DNA from: Vibrio navarrensis
Lineage (GTDB): Bacteria > Pseudomonadota > Gammaproteobacteria > Enterobacterales > Vibrionaceae
Reading direction: 5' to 3'
Length of the DNA stretch: 64,000 nt
NCBI RefSeq assembly: GCF_015767675.1
Contig: NZ_CP065217.1
Span: forward strand, 2,480,001-2,544,000
Position 1 is the first letter of the stretch, and every line of letters starts with the position of its first letter. Under the pieces are notes generated by a model. It ran no database searches, was not told the DNA's origin, and was given only the letters and a program-made list of their open reading frames with translations. The position numbers and the translations under genes are program-made. This document shows positions 36,259-45,943 of the stretch, one piece after another.

Positions 36259-37326
36259 TTAATTTAGTGATTTTACATCTAGTCCGGCATTTAGCATGGA
36301 AATTAATGCTTCTACATGAATTAAAGCACACATTTTTTCTTTCACCATCCCGGCAAGCCACGGACGTTTGCCCGATTGCTCGCGCCAACGCACCTTTTGC
36401 GGGTAAAGCAATTCGGTCCCTAAAAGCTTACTGCTGGCAAGCCCCCACATGCTCGACCCCAGCATAACGATGTACTGATAGTGGGTTTTATACTCGTCAT
36501 CTTTCAGTTTATCTGGCATCACCCACTTTGCGGTATCGACCACATCTAACTGCTGATCGCGGTTCGTCTGTAGACCAAGATACCAGCCTGGACGACCAAT
36601 CAAGTGATTTAATGTAGTCATCTGATGGATACCGCCAAGCTCATCTAACGGCACAGCGAATGTAACACTATTGACTTCAAAATAGAGCACTTGAAACGCT
36701 TCTGAGCGTTCAGTTGAGGTCCACTCACGCTTCCCTGCACCAGAAGTTTGGGTCTTTGGCTCCGGCTCTGCCTCTATATGAGTTTCTATTTTTGCTTCAA
36801 GCTCGACCTGTTCTTGTACAATCGTCTCAGGTTCTATCTCCTCGATAATAGGTTGGGCGATTAAAGATTGCGAAAGGGTCCAATCTTGGATCTCTTCAAC
36901 CTCGTCAGCAATATCCCACTCTTGAATTTCTTCAACCAAGTCGGCTTGCGAAACAAAAACCTCTTGTTCTAAAGGTTTAGCTGCGTCTTCTTTCAGACTG
37001 GCTATTTGCGCAGTATTTTGCTCGAGTAGCTCATCAATACCCAATTCATCAACCACATTGGTTGATTCCAATTGACTTAGAAGACGCTGAACATCCTCAA
37101 GGTTAGGCGCTTCAAGTTCTTTAACCTCGATTTCCGCGTAACTGTATGATTCCGGCTCTGAATACCGTAACTTCAACTCCGGCTCATGCTCTGACGTCTG
37201 CCAAGTAATCACTGAACTCGGCTCAGACACAATCAGCTCAAGTTCCTGCTCTTCAGACAGTAAAGCACTAAAATAATCATCTAGTGCTTGTTCACTCGAT
37301 AACACCGCTGCTTTACTGCTCATCAA
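36259..37326 (-). CDS. parP: ParP, CheW-like chemotaxis array positioning protein
   Basis: A 355-residue protein. The first about 200 residues are acidic, low in hydrophobics and rich in Glu/Gln; a CheW-like domain (about 210-340, VLYFEVNSVTFAVPLDELGGIHQ, IGRPGWYLGLQTNRDQQLDVVDT) follows. In V. cholerae and V. parahaemolyticus the gene at this position, next to the ParA-like parC, encodes ParP, whose C-terminal AIF domain integrates into arrays and binds CheA while the protein also binds ParC. It overlaps parC by 14 bp. Confidence 0.9.
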   Translation of the reverse strand: MMSSKAAVLSSEQALDDYFSALLSEEQELELIVSEPSSVITWQTSEHEPELKLRYSEPESYSYAEIEVKELEAPNLEDVQRLLSQLESTNVVDELGIDELLEQNTAQIASLKEDAAKPLEQEVFVSQADLVEEIQEWDIADEVEEIQDWTLSQSLIAQPIIEEIEPETIVQEQVELEAKIETHIEAEPEPKTQTSGAGKREWTSTERSEAFQVLYFEVNSVTFAVPLDELGGIHQMTTLNHLIGRPGWYLGLQTNRDQQLDVVDTAKWVMPDKLKDDEYKTHYQYIVMLGSSMWGLASSKLLGTELLYPQKVRWREQSGKRPWLAGMVKEKMCALIHVEALISMLNAGLDVKSLN

Positions 37327-38092
37327 TCGCTAACCTCTCTAAATAGATTAGCAACTGCTTATAAGCAAACACTCCTCGACTGCCATCTGCAAAGTGCGAA
37401 GCTGGGAGGCGTTTTAAACTTGCGTCTCTAAATTTGGTGTCAATTGGCACCGCCGACGTCCAAACCTTATCGGGATAGTCTTCTTTTAGTTGGGTTAAAG
37501 TTTGCAAAGAAGCCTTAGTCCGCTTGTCATACATGGTCGGAACTATCGTCACTTTAAACGGATCTCGACGAGATTTTTGCATAATGGTCAGCGTCCGGAT
37601 CATGCGTTCTAGCCCCTTCATGGCAAGAAACTCCGTTTGAACCGGGATCAGAATACGATCACTCGCCGCTAATGCATTGACCATCATCACGCCAAGGATC
37701 GGTGGACAATCAATCAGTACATAGTCATATTCTTTCGACAACGCTATCAAGGCTCGTTTGAGAATCAACCCCATTCCACTGCGGTTACCCATCACACGGT
37801 CTAGAGTCGCTAAAGACATGTGCGCTGGAATTATGTCGATACCTTCGATATCGGTTTTCATCACTAGAGGTTTCACACTCTCGCGATTAAATTCTTTGAG
37901 CTGGAATAAATCAAAAAGACTGCTTGACACTCCATCAGGATCAAACCCCAGATAAGTGGTCAAAGAGGCATGGGGATCCGTGTCAACTAACAACACGCTA
38001 TGCCCTTTCTTACTCAGCAAGCCAGCTAAAGTCACTGTGGTGGTCGTTTTTCCGACGCCGCCTTTTTGGTTCGCTACACTCCAGACAATCAT
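37313..38092 (-). CDS. parC: ParC, ParA-like ATPase for polar chemotaxis arrays
   Basis: A ParA/MinD-type ATPase of 259 residues with the deviant Walker A KGGVGKTT at 10-17, the DTDPHASLT segment, and DCPPILG. It recruits chemotaxis arrays to the cell pole in Vibrio, working with ParP and the polar hub HubP/FimV. It sits between cheB and parP in the che operon, not near parB, which sets it apart from chromosome-partition ParA. This parC is unrelated to the topoisomerase IV gene of the same name. Confidence 0.92.
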   Translation of the reverse strand: MIVWSVANQKGGVGKTTTTVTLAGLLSKKGHSVLLVDTDPHASLTTYLGFDPDGVSSSLFDLFQLKEFNRESVKPLVMKTDIEGIDIIPAHMSLATLDRVMGNRSGMGLILKRALIALSKEYDYVLIDCPPILGVMMVNALAASDRILIPVQTEFLAMKGLERMIRTLTIMQKSRRDPFKVTIVPTMYDKRTKASLQTLTQLKEDYPDKVWTSAVPIDTKFRDASLKRLPASHFADGSRGVFAYKQLLIYLERLAIDEQ

Positions 38093-38100
38093 ACCTTTCC

Positions 38101-39231
38101 TTATGCCAGCCCAACTTCAACCAGCATACGCTCGGCAATGCGATCCAAAGGCAAGTCTTCGCTAGAGATTCCTGCTTTTGCCACCGCCTGAGGCATACCG
38201 TAGACCACGCAGCTCTCTTCGTCTTGAGCCCAAATTGTTGAGCCTGCAGATTTAAGCATGCGTGCACCTTCACGTCCGTCAGCGCCCATGCCAGTCAGCA
38301 CCATAGAAAGGACTTTGTCCGCGTAGATCTTTGCCGCAGAGCCAAAGGTCACATCCACACATGGCTTATAGTTCATTCGTTCGCCACCATCGATAATTCT
38401 CAAGCGCGCAGCGCCAGGCCGACCATCAATCATCATCTGCTTACCACCAGGCGCCAGGTAAGCCACACCCGCTTGTAACACATCGCCATCTTCCGCTTCC
38501 TTCACTTGGATTTTACACAGCGAATTTAAACGGCTTGCAAAGGCAGCAGTGAACGTTGCAGGCATGTGTTGGATCAAGACAATAGGATGCGGGTAATTAG
38601 CCGGCAATTTGGTGAGAATTTTTTGTAATGCGACCGGACCACCAGTAGAAGTACCAATCGCAGTGAGCTGATATTTTTTCCCAGAAGCACGAAATTTTGT
38701 TGTCACTGGCGCTCGAGTTGGTGCTGGAGCGGCTACATCACGGCGCAACCCAAAACTGCCACGCGTGGAGCTTGCAGGCGAAGCAGGTGTTGTTCGTTCA
38801 ATAGGTTGAGCTACCGGGCGTCGCATAAATGCACGCTTTGAGGCAATCTGCAGAACACGCTGCTGCAACAATGACACCGCTTCGTCACGGTTACGGGCGA
38901 TGTCTTCAAATTTTTTCGGTAGAAAATCCAAAGCACCAGCATCAAGTGCATCCAGAGTGGCTTTGGCACCGTCATGAGTCAAAGAAGAAAACATTAGAAT
39001 CGGCGTCGGGACCGACGCCATAATTTCACGAACAGCCGAAATTCCATCCATCACGGGCATTTCGATGTCCATCGTAATGACGTCTGGTTTGAGGCGTTGG
39101 GCTTTCTCAACCGCCTCTTTCCCGTTGACTGCGACGTCAATCACCTCTAGGCGCGATTCTGCATTGATGATTTCACTGACGCGTCGTCTGAAAAAGCTTG
39201 AATCATCAACTACTAATACTTTAATCGCCAT
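38101..39231 (-). CDS. cheB: Protein-glutamate methylesterase/deamidase CheB
   Basis: Demethylates and deamidates chemoreceptors for adaptation. The 376 residues comprise a receiver domain with phospho-acceptor Asp55 ([12 protein letters not shown]), a basic/Pro-rich linker (about 135-180), and the methylesterase domain with catalytic Ser in [13 protein letters not shown], His in [13 protein letters not shown], and Asp in [11 protein letters not shown]. It is encoded directly after cheA. Confidence 0.96.
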   Translation of the reverse strand: MAIKVLVVDDSSFFRRRVSEIINAESRLEVIDVAVNGKEAVEKAQRLKPDVITMDIEMPVMDGISAVREIMASVPTPILMFSSLTHDGAKATLDALDAGALDFLPKKFEDIARNRDEAVSLLQQRVLQIASKRAFMRRPVAQPIERTTPASPASSTRGSFGLRRDVAAPAPTRAPVTTKFRASGKKYQLTAIGTSTGGPVALQKILTKLPANYPHPIVLIQHMPATFTAAFASRLNSLCKIQVKEAEDGDVLQAGVAYLAPGGKQMMIDGRPGAARLRIIDGGERMNYKPCVDVTFGSAAKIYADKVLSMVLTGMGADGREGARMLKSAGSTIWAQDEESCVVYGMPQAVAKAGISSEDLPLDRIAERMLVEVGLA

Positions 39232-39260
39232 TTGAATCCTTATAAAAATCGTGGCTCAAA

Positions 39261-41501
39261 TTATATCCGCGACGCGGCTGCATACTGTTTGAGCAGATCC
39301 GGCACATCCAGAATCAGAGCTATGTGGCCATCACTAGTAATGGTTGCACCCGCCATTCCCGGCGTACCTTGCAGCAAGTTATCCAGCGGCTTAATAACCA
39401 CTTCTTCTTGACCAATTAAGGTATCGACGACAAAACCAACACGCTGACTGCCAATTTGCACGATAACCACGTGACCATGCCCTTTGCGCAGTTGGATCTT
39501 ACCCGCTTTGGGCGCAAGCCAATTTTGCAAGTAGAACAGCGGAATAGACTTGTCGCGCACAATGATGGTCAATTGTCCATCAACAATGTTTGTTCGGCTA
39601 AGGTCAAGATGGAAGATCTCATTCACAGACGCCAGTGGCAATGCAAATGGGTGCCCGGCCACTCCTACCATTAAGGTCGGCAGAATAGCCAGAGTCAAAG
39701 GAACCTTGATGGTGATCTTCGTCCCTTTGCCCATTTCAGAATCAATATCAATCGAACCGTTTAACGTATTGATTGCCGTTTTCACCACATCCATACCGAC
39801 GCCGCGCCCGGAGATGTCAGAAATTTTCTCTTTACTAGAGAAACCTGGCGCAAAAATGAGGTTAAAACACTCTTTATTTGATAAGCGTGCTGCAGCATCT
39901 TCGTCCATCATGCCACGTTTGACCGCAATAGCACGTAGCTTATCTGGATCCATACCACCGCCGTCATCGACAATCGCTAGCTCAATGTGATCCCCTTCCT
40001 GGGATGCAGAGAGAATGACTTTACCCGTACGAGATTTACCCGCTTTGACTCGGTCTTCAGGCATTTCGATGCCATGGTCTACAGAGTTACGCACTAAGTG
40101 GATCAATGGATCAGCTAGGGCTTCAACCAAGTTCTTATCTAGATCCGTTTCTTCGCCGCGCATTTCCAGTACGATGTCTTTTTGCAGACTACGAGCAAGA
40201 TCTCGAACAACGCGAGGGAAGCGACCAAACACCTTTTTAATCGGCTGCATGCGCGTTTTCATAACCGCGCCTTGCAGATCGGCGGTCACAACATCAAGGT
40301 TAGCAACGGCTTTGGCCATCTCTTCATCGTTGCTATTTAATCCAAGACTGAGTAAACGGTTACGCACTAAAACAAGTTCACCAACCATATTCATAATGGT
40401 ATCGAGTGTCGAGGTATCAACACGAACCGTCGCCTCTGCTTGTGTCTTTTTCGCTGCAGCGACGGCGGGTGCTTTTGCATCTTGAGTTGCTGGTGGAGCA
40501 GGAGGCGCTGCTTTTGCGACTGCGGGTGCGACTTTAGGCGTTGCTTGCGGTGCTGGTTTTACAGCCGGTTTCTCCACAGGTTTAGGCGTTTCTTTAACGT
40601 TTGCTGAAGCAGGCTTCGTTGCCATTTCCAGTTCTTCAATAGAAGGGCCTTTACCTGTACCGTGCAATTCGTCGAGCAGTTTCTCAAATTCTTCATCTGT
40701 CATCAAATCACTGTCTGCAGCCGCGACCGATTTGGTGGGGGTTGCAGGCGCAGCAGGTGACACTGATTTAAAGTCTGACGAGGAAGGGCTCTTACCTGCT
40801 CCGTGTAATTCGTCTAGAAGTTTTTCAAACTCGTCGTCGGTAATGTCACCATTATCAACAACTGGAGTTGCAACCGATTTAGCAGCAGGCACCACCACAG
40901 TATCTGCATTCTTACCTGGCGCTGAACCTTTGCCATGCAGTTCATCAAGCAATTTTTCAAATTCATCTTGAGTGATTTCATCGACAGAGGAAGCACTGAC
41001 AGCAGTTGGTGCCGTTTCTTCTAGCACTGGCTCTTCGATGATAGACTCTGGTTCAAATTCTGGTTCCGGCTCAGCGACTTCTATCGTTTCTTCAGCAACT
41101 TCGTCTTCAGATTCAGGTCGGCAAAGATGATGAAGCTCGTCCAACAACATCGGATCAGCGGCCTGTAAAGGCTCGTGATCTTGAACTGCCTTGAACTGGG
41201 TATTCACGGTATCCAGAGCACGTAGCATGGTATCCATCAGTGCAGGCGTAACAGAACGCTGTCCATTACGCAGCACATCGAAGACGTTTTCTGCGCCGTG
41301 ACAGGTATCAACGAGTTCAGCGAGTGATAGAAAGCCAGCACCACCTTTAACAGTATGGAATCCACGGAAAATAGCGTTAAGAAGATCCCTGTCTTCTGGA
41401 TTATTTTCCAATTCTACTAACTGCTCAGAAAGCAGTTCCAGAATTTCCCCGGCTTCAATTAAGAAGTCTTGTAGGATATCTTCGTCTAAATCGTAGCTCA
41501 T
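39261..41501 (-). CDS. cheA: Chemotaxis histidine kinase CheA
   Basis: The array kinase that phosphorylates CheY and CheB. In order, the 746 residues show the P1 Hpt domain with phospho-accepting His49 (FRGFHTVKGGAGF), a long acidic and Ala/Pro-rich linker (about 130-370), P3 dimerisation, P4 ATPase (N-box LVRNSVDHGIE, G boxes DDGGGMD and GRGVGMDVVK), and a C-terminal P5 CheW-like domain. A usual P2 domain is not evident. Instead the linker has three copies of a FEKLLDELHG motif, about 44-47 residues apart. The known LID segment of Vibrio CheA that binds ParC/ParP probably falls in this region. Confidence 0.96.
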   Translation of the reverse strand: MSYDLDEDILQDFLIEAGEILELLSEQLVELENNPEDRDLLNAIFRGFHTVKGGAGFLSLAELVDTCHGAENVFDVLRNGQRSVTPALMDTMLRALDTVNTQFKAVQDHEPLQAADPMLLDELHHLCRPESEDEVAEETIEVAEPEPEFEPESIIEEPVLEETAPTAVSASSVDEITQDEFEKLLDELHGKGSAPGKNADTVVVPAAKSVATPVVDNGDITDDEFEKLLDELHGAGKSPSSSDFKSVSPAAPATPTKSVAAADSDLMTDEEFEKLLDELHGTGKGPSIEELEMATKPASANVKETPKPVEKPAVKPAPQATPKVAPAVAKAAPPAPPATQDAKAPAVAAAKKTQAEATVRVDTSTLDTIMNMVGELVLVRNRLLSLGLNSNDEEMAKAVANLDVVTADLQGAVMKTRMQPIKKVFGRFPRVVRDLARSLQKDIVLEMRGEETDLDKNLVEALADPLIHLVRNSVDHGIEMPEDRVKAGKSRTGKVILSASQEGDHIELAIVDDGGGMDPDKLRAIAVKRGMMDEDAAARLSNKECFNLIFAPGFSSKEKISDISGRGVGMDVVKTAINTLNGSIDIDSEMGKGTKITIKVPLTLAILPTLMVGVAGHPFALPLASVNEIFHLDLSRTNIVDGQLTIIVRDKSIPLFYLQNWLAPKAGKIQLRKGHGHVVIVQIGSQRVGFVVDTLIGQEEVVIKPLDNLLQGTPGMAGATITSDGHIALILDVPDLLKQYAAASRI
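40660..40980 (-). repeat. Three-copy FEKLLDELHG repeat in CheA
   Basis: Three segments (about 40660-40704, 40801-40847 and 40932-40980) encode D-E/D-E-FEKLLDELHG-x-G-x-x-P. The protein motif is nearly identical in all three, while codons differ, so the copies are old and kept by selection. They are separated by Ala/Pro/Ser spacers. Confidence 0.9.
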
Positions 41502-41510
41502 ACGTTACCT

Positions 41511-42251
41511 TTAAAATCCGAGACTGGATAACAAATCATCGACTTCATCTTGCGACGCAACCGCATCCTCACGAAGTTCTGGGTGCAAAATCGGCCCTTC
41601 GGGCTCGCTTCCACTTTTTTCTTTGTTGGCACTTGGGGTGGTGTCTAAAACATTTTCTTTTAATGGTTTATTTGCGGCGAAGACGGTTAATATTTCGACT
41701 AATCGCCCTTCCACTTCATTAACCAAAGCAATGACTCTACGGATTATCTGTCCTGTGAGGTCCTGAAAATCCTGGGCCATTAATATTTCTGTTAATTGAC
41801 TTCTCAGCTCAGTGCTGTCCCCTTCAACCTGAACCAATAACTCGTCAATACGATGACAAAGGGCCTTGAACTCACTCAGTTCGATGCGACCACGCATTAA
41901 CTCGTTCCACTGTGGCCTGACCTGCAACAAACACTGATGCAAGTTGTCCGCAATCGGTAGACAATGCTCGACAGCGTCCATGGTTTTATTGGCGGCAACT
42001 TCCGTTTTATCAATGACGTATTGAAGGCGATCCCTCGCATCAGGGATTTCATCTTGAGTGATTTCCGTCATTCGCTGATCAAACGCGAAGTTTTTCAGTG
42101 AATCATGTAGATCTCTAGTCAACACGCCAATTTCCTGCAGCATAAGGTTTCCCTTATCTTCGTAAATTGAAGCGACCAAAGCATCTGCCTGTGCCTGTTC
42201 ACCGTTTTCCAGCAATTCAACTAGAGACTTTGCTTGCTCTAATGAGATCAT
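41511..42251 (-). CDS. cheZ: CheY-P phosphatase CheZ
   Basis: Removes phosphate from CheY-P. The 246-residue helical protein has the catalytic core AQDFQDLTGQIIRRV with Asp161, Gln163 and Gln168, and a C-terminal CheY-binding tail (QDEVDDLLSSLGF) that closely resembles the FliM N-terminal CheY-binding motif, encoded elsewhere in this window. A disordered linker (about 205-230) joins the parts. A 120-bp gap to cheY precedes it. Confidence 0.95.
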   Translation of the reverse strand: MISLEQAKSLVELLENGEQAQADALVASIYEDKGNLMLQEIGVLTRDLHDSLKNFAFDQRMTEITQDEIPDARDRLQYVIDKTEVAANKTMDAVEHCLPIADNLHQCLLQVRPQWNELMRGRIELSEFKALCHRIDELLVQVEGDSTELRSQLTEILMAQDFQDLTGQIIRRVIALVNEVEGRLVEILTVFAANKPLKENVLDTTPSANKEKSGSEPEGPILHPELREDAVASQDEVDDLLSSLGF

Positions 42252-42371
42252 TCTGAATAGACCCTTTTCGTTTTATGCTCCGTAAGCATGCTGCGCTGAT
42301 GAGCCGCTAAGATCGAATTTGAATTTTTCTTAGGTTATAGCAGCTCTGACGAAGTTATCTTCAAACGAGTC

Positions 42372-42764
42372 TTATAAACGTTCGAATATTTTATCTAATT
42401 TTTCTTTCAGGGTTGCAGCAGTGAACGGTTTAACGATATAGCCATTTACTCCAGCTTGGGCGGCTTCAATGATCTGCTCACGCTTCGCTTCTGCAGTAAT
42501 CATCAATACTGGCAGGTGTTTAAGCTCCTCATCGGCACGAATATTTTTCAGTAGATCGATACCCTGCATGCCAGGCATATTCCAATCCGTCACGACGAAA
42601 TCGAAATCACCTTTTTTCAGCATAGGTAACGCTGTCAAACCATCGTCCGCCTCTTGGGTGTTGTTAAAACCCAAATCACGAAGCAGGTTCTTTACAATAC
42701 GGCGCATTGTTGAGAAATCATCAACAATAAGGATCTTCATGTTTTTATTCAAAATTGCCTCCAC
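42372..42764 (-). CDS. cheY: Chemotaxis response regulator CheY
   Basis: The single-domain regulator that switches flagellar rotation through FliM. The 130 residues have Asp16 in the DD acidic pair, phospho-acceptor Asp60 (VVTDWNMPG), Thr90 and Lys112 (YIVKPF). The protein opens [12 protein letters not shown], the form known for Vibrio CheY3, which is the motor-active CheY. It lies 21 bp after fliA. Confidence 0.95.
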   Translation of the reverse strand: MEAILNKNMKILIVDDFSTMRRIVKNLLRDLGFNNTQEADDGLTALPMLKKGDFDFVVTDWNMPGMQGIDLLKNIRADEELKHLPVLMITAEAKREQIIEAAQAGVNGYIVKPFTAATLKEKLDKIFERL

Positions 42765-42785
42765 TGAATTTCACAATCAGTGTCT

Positions 42786-43520
42786 TTAGTCATGTTGTGT
42801 CCAAGCACTAAGTTTAGTACGAAGACGTTGCATGGATTGGCTCAATATCTGACTGACACGTGACTCGCTAACACTCAGAATTTCCCCAATTTCTTTTAAG
42901 TTTAGCTCTTCATCATAATAGAGCGAAAGTACCAAAGCTTCACGCTCTGGAAGCTGTTTTATTGATTCAACCAATGCTTTTCTGAAATATTCGTCAGCAA
43001 CGCCTTTGAATGGGGTGTTATCTTCTGAATCTTCGACTGAGGTGATGACGTCATCTGAAACGCCTAAATCCTCAATACCAATCAGACGGGAGCAATTTAT
43101 ATCCGTCAGCGCTGCGTGGTATTGCTCCATGGTTAATCCCATGTGAGCAGCCACTTCTGCATCGTTTGGATCACGATTGAGAATCCCTTCCAATTCTGCA
43201 ATCGCCTGACTGATTTCTCGGTTGTTTTTATGAACCGAACGCGGAACCCAATCACCACGCCTGATATCATCAAGCATGGCACCGCGAATACGGATTCCTG
43301 CGTAAGTTTCAAAACTGGCGCCTTTTGAAGCATCGTAATTTTGCTGTGCTTCAATCAACCCTATCATGCCCGCTTGAATTAGATCTTCCACTTGTACACT
43401 GGGTGGCAGTCGACCTAACAGGTGGTGCGCAATGCGTTTGACCAACACGGAATACCGCTCGATAAACAGCTTTTGGCTGTTTACATTGGCGTGTTGATCA
43501 TAGGTTAGCGCTTTATTCAC
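42786..43520 (-). CDS. fliA: Flagellar sigma-28 factor FliA
   Basis: Directs late flagellar transcription in the last tier of the hierarchy. The 244 residues show region 2 (VEDLIQAGMIGLIEA), region 3 and a region 4 helix-turn-helix (LKEIGEILSVSESRVSQILSQ). I chose the GTG at 43520 (MNKALTYDQ), with GAGGAA seven bases upstream; a TTG one codon earlier is possible. The start lies inside the last codons of flhG, so the two are coupled. Confidence 0.95.
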   Translation of the reverse strand: MNKALTYDQHANVNSQKLFIERYSVLVKRIAHHLLGRLPPSVQVEDLIQAGMIGLIEAQQNYDASKGASFETYAGIRIRGAMLDDIRRGDWVPRSVHKNNREISQAIAELEGILNRDPNDAEVAAHMGLTMEQYHAALTDINCSRLIGIEDLGVSDDVITSVEDSEDNTPFKGVADEYFRKALVESIKQLPEREALVLSLYYDEELNLKEIGEILSVSESRVSQILSQSMQRLRTKLSAWTQHD

Positions 43521-44400
43521 CAAACGGTTCCTCTAAAAATTCATTGCGGCTTAGCAATCGCTCGACAAAAAACTCAAGATGCCCACTTGGGGCCTTCGGT
43601 ATCGGCCAGGTCAAAGCTTTGTTTGCCAATGAACTGATCGCCAGCGCAGCCGGAGAACGCGGGAAGGCGTCAACGACTATCTTTTGCTTTTTAACCGCTT
43701 GTCGAACTTTATCATCTAATGGAATACATGCTACGAGTTCGAGGCTCACATTCAAGAATCGCTCTGTGACCAAAGTCAATTTTGCAAACAATTCTCGCCC
43801 TTCACGGTAGCTTCTGACCATATTTGCAACAATCTTGAAGCGTTGCACCTGATGTTCCTTGCTTAACAACTTAATTAAAGCATAAGCATCGGTAATTGAC
43901 GTAGGTTCATCACAAACGACAACCAAAACATCCTGCGCAGCGCGCGAAAAGCTGATCACCATGTCTGAAATGCCTGCTGCGGTGTCAATCAGCAGCACGT
44001 CCATTTCGTCTTCCAAACTACCAAAGGCACGGATTAAGCCAACGTGCTGAGCGTGTGAAAGCTCAGTCATGCTTTGTGTTCCGGAAGTCGCGGGTATTAT
44101 TCTAATACCATACGGTCCTTCAACAATAGCATCTTTTAATTCACACTCACCAGCTAAGACATGCCCTAAGTTGCGTTTTGAACGAATTCCGAGCATAACG
44201 TCAACATTTGCTAAGCCAAGGTCGGCATCAAGTACCATGACTTTTTTACCTTGACGTGCCATGGCTATCGCCAATCCAAGGGTAACGTTCGATTTACCCA
44301 CACCACCTTTACCACCAGTCACCGCGATCACTTTAGTGAGTGAAGGTTTTGTTAAGCGACGGAGGCCGCTTGCTTGATCGTGTATCATATTCTCAGTCAT
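43513..44400 (-). CDS. flhG: FlhG (FleN), MinD-like flagellar number regulator
   Basis: A MinD/ParA-type ATPase that limits polar flagella to one by acting on FlhF and on the master regulator FlrA. The 295 residues have the deviant Walker A KGGVGKS at 31-37, the DADLGLANVDVMLG segment, and a C-terminal amphipathic helix (LEFFVERLLSRNEFLEE). An N-terminal stretch (MIHDQASGLRRL) resembles the motif that stimulates the FlhF GTPase. I chose the ATG at 44400; 27 extra upstream codons overlap flhF. Confidence 0.95.
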   Translation of the reverse strand: MTENMIHDQASGLRRLTKPSLTKVIAVTGGKGGVGKSNVTLGLAIAMARQGKKVMVLDADLGLANVDVMLGIRSKRNLGHVLAGECELKDAIVEGPYGIRIIPATSGTQSMTELSHAQHVGLIRAFGSLEDEMDVLLIDTAAGISDMVISFSRAAQDVLVVVCDEPTSITDAYALIKLLSKEHQVQRFKIVANMVRSYREGRELFAKLTLVTERFLNVSLELVACIPLDDKVRQAVKKQKIVVDAFPRSPAALAISSLANKALTWPIPKAPSGHLEFFVERLLSRNEFLEEPFGE

Positions 44401-44413
44401 AATTGTCCGCCGC

Positions 44414-45913
44414 CTAGAATCCTTCGTTGTCACTATTCCAGTAGTGAGGTTCATTCTCTGTCGACTTCTCAAGCAGTTCATTCGCTTTCGCGATCATGTA
44501 TTTCGGTTGTGCAATCACGATGTCTTCAGGAACTCTTTGTCCGTTGGCGATATAAGCCACGGGTAAAGCGTTTTGAATTACAACGCTGATAAACTCCCCC
44601 AAGCTCAACGATTCGTCGAGCTTAGTCAGGATGCAACCTGATAAAGGAATTCGTCGGAAATGTTCTATAGTTTCCTGAAGGACTCTGCGTTGCGCCGTCG
44701 CAGGAAGGACAAGGTAGCTATGGATTACTTCGCCGCTTTCTTGCATTAACGTGTCTAACTGTTCGGACAAACGTACATCACGCTGACCCATACCGGCGGT
44801 ATCAACCAAAATGAGTTTTCTATTTCTCAATTGGTAGATTACATCGGCTAACTCTTTAGAATCTTTAGCAACTTTTACTGGGCAGCCCATAATTCTGCCG
44901 TAAATGGAGAGTTGCTCATGTGCACCTATTCGATAGGTATCTGTGGTCACCAAGGCAACATTATTCGCCCCGTACTCCATCGCCGCACGAGCAGCGAGTT
45001 TGGCTATGGTGGTGGTTTTCCCGACCCCTGTAGGGCCAAGCAGGGCAACAACGCCACCTCGCTTAAGGATATCTTGCTTGGTGATCGCAATTTGGTCTGA
45101 AACCAGGGCCAATAGTGCTTTCCAAGCGCGCGCGGGTTTGGTGTCCTCGGGAATGTAGCAAGCCATTTGATCTGCCAATTCCGCTGACACACCCATGCGT
45201 TCAAGGCGTTTTATCAGCATGGCGCGAAGCGGTTCTCGACGCTCCACTTCTTGCCAAAGAAGGCCAGAGACTTGATGTTCAAGCAGACGGCGAATCGAGG
45301 TCATCTCTTCACGCATGTTCTCCAACTCGTTGGCCGATTCATCGCTTTCCTGAGGAAGCTGACGGCGATCATAACGGGTTGGATCAAGACGCGGTTGTGG
45401 CTTATCAATACGTCGGTCTTCGGCGATCAACTTAGCGAGCGGCGAGTTTTCACGCACCCTCACTGAGTTATGTTGATCATCACGGTGTTTGGATTGACGT
45501 TGCAGCAGGGCTGATAATGAATCTTCGTTTTCGCGTTTGCGTTGTGGCTCATCACTCTGTTGGTTGTACTGCTTCAGCATGTTGGCGAAACGTTTGGTCA
45601 TTGAACTGTTGTCGCTCTTTGCCGCGCTTTCACTACGCAAACTGACGCGATCATCTTCAACCGCACGAGCGGTCAGACGCCCAGCAGAGCTACTTGAAAA
45701 CTGCCCGGACTCTTGTACCGAGCTTGCTGTCTGTCTGCGGCTTGACGTAGCAGCAAAAGTCGAAGACGCACTGTCCCCGTCAATGGCCGCAACGATCTCC
45801 ACCCCTCCGGCCACTTTTTTATTGGACATGATCACCGCGTCCGCTCCGAGCTCTTCTTTCACTTGAAGGAGCGCCGTTCTCATGTCTTTGGCAAAAAATC
45901 GTTTTATTTTCAA
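44414..45913 (-). CDS. flhF: FlhF, SRP-type GTPase for polar flagellum placement
   Basis: Marks the pole for flagellar assembly. The 499 residues have a basic N-terminus (MKIKRFFAKDMRTALLQVKEELG), a long Ser/Arg/Gln-rich linker, and an NG domain with P-loop GPTGVGKTTTIAKLA near 290-305, DTYRIGAHEQL, DTAGMGQRD and TKLDES. It pairs with FlhG downstream, 13 bp away. Confidence 0.96.
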   Translation of the reverse strand: MKIKRFFAKDMRTALLQVKEELGADAVIMSNKKVAGGVEIVAAIDGDSASSTFAATSSRRQTASSVQESGQFSSSSAGRLTARAVEDDRVSLRSESAAKSDNSSMTKRFANMLKQYNQQSDEPQRKRENEDSLSALLQRQSKHRDDQHNSVRVRENSPLAKLIAEDRRIDKPQPRLDPTRYDRRQLPQESDESANELENMREEMTSIRRLLEHQVSGLLWQEVERREPLRAMLIKRLERMGVSAELADQMACYIPEDTKPARAWKALLALVSDQIAITKQDILKRGGVVALLGPTGVGKTTTIAKLAARAAMEYGANNVALVTTDTYRIGAHEQLSIYGRIMGCPVKVAKDSKELADVIYQLRNRKLILVDTAGMGQRDVRLSEQLDTLMQESGEVIHSYLVLPATAQRRVLQETIEHFRRIPLSGCILTKLDESLSLGEFISVVIQNALPVAYIANGQRVPEDIVIAQPKYMIAKANELLEKSTENEPHYWNSDNEGF

Positions 45914-45943
45914 ACCATTCGTCCATTTAACAGGGTTTAACTA

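Noticed and set aside
37313..38092. Reading this ParA-like gene as a chromosome partition parA.
   Set aside because: No parB or parS sites are nearby, and it is embedded in the che operon next to parP, the known chemotaxis arrangement in Vibrio.
40015..40485. A 156-residue plus-strand frame opposite cheA.
   Set aside because: It mirrors cheA codon structure; the minus-strand kinase domains are unambiguous.
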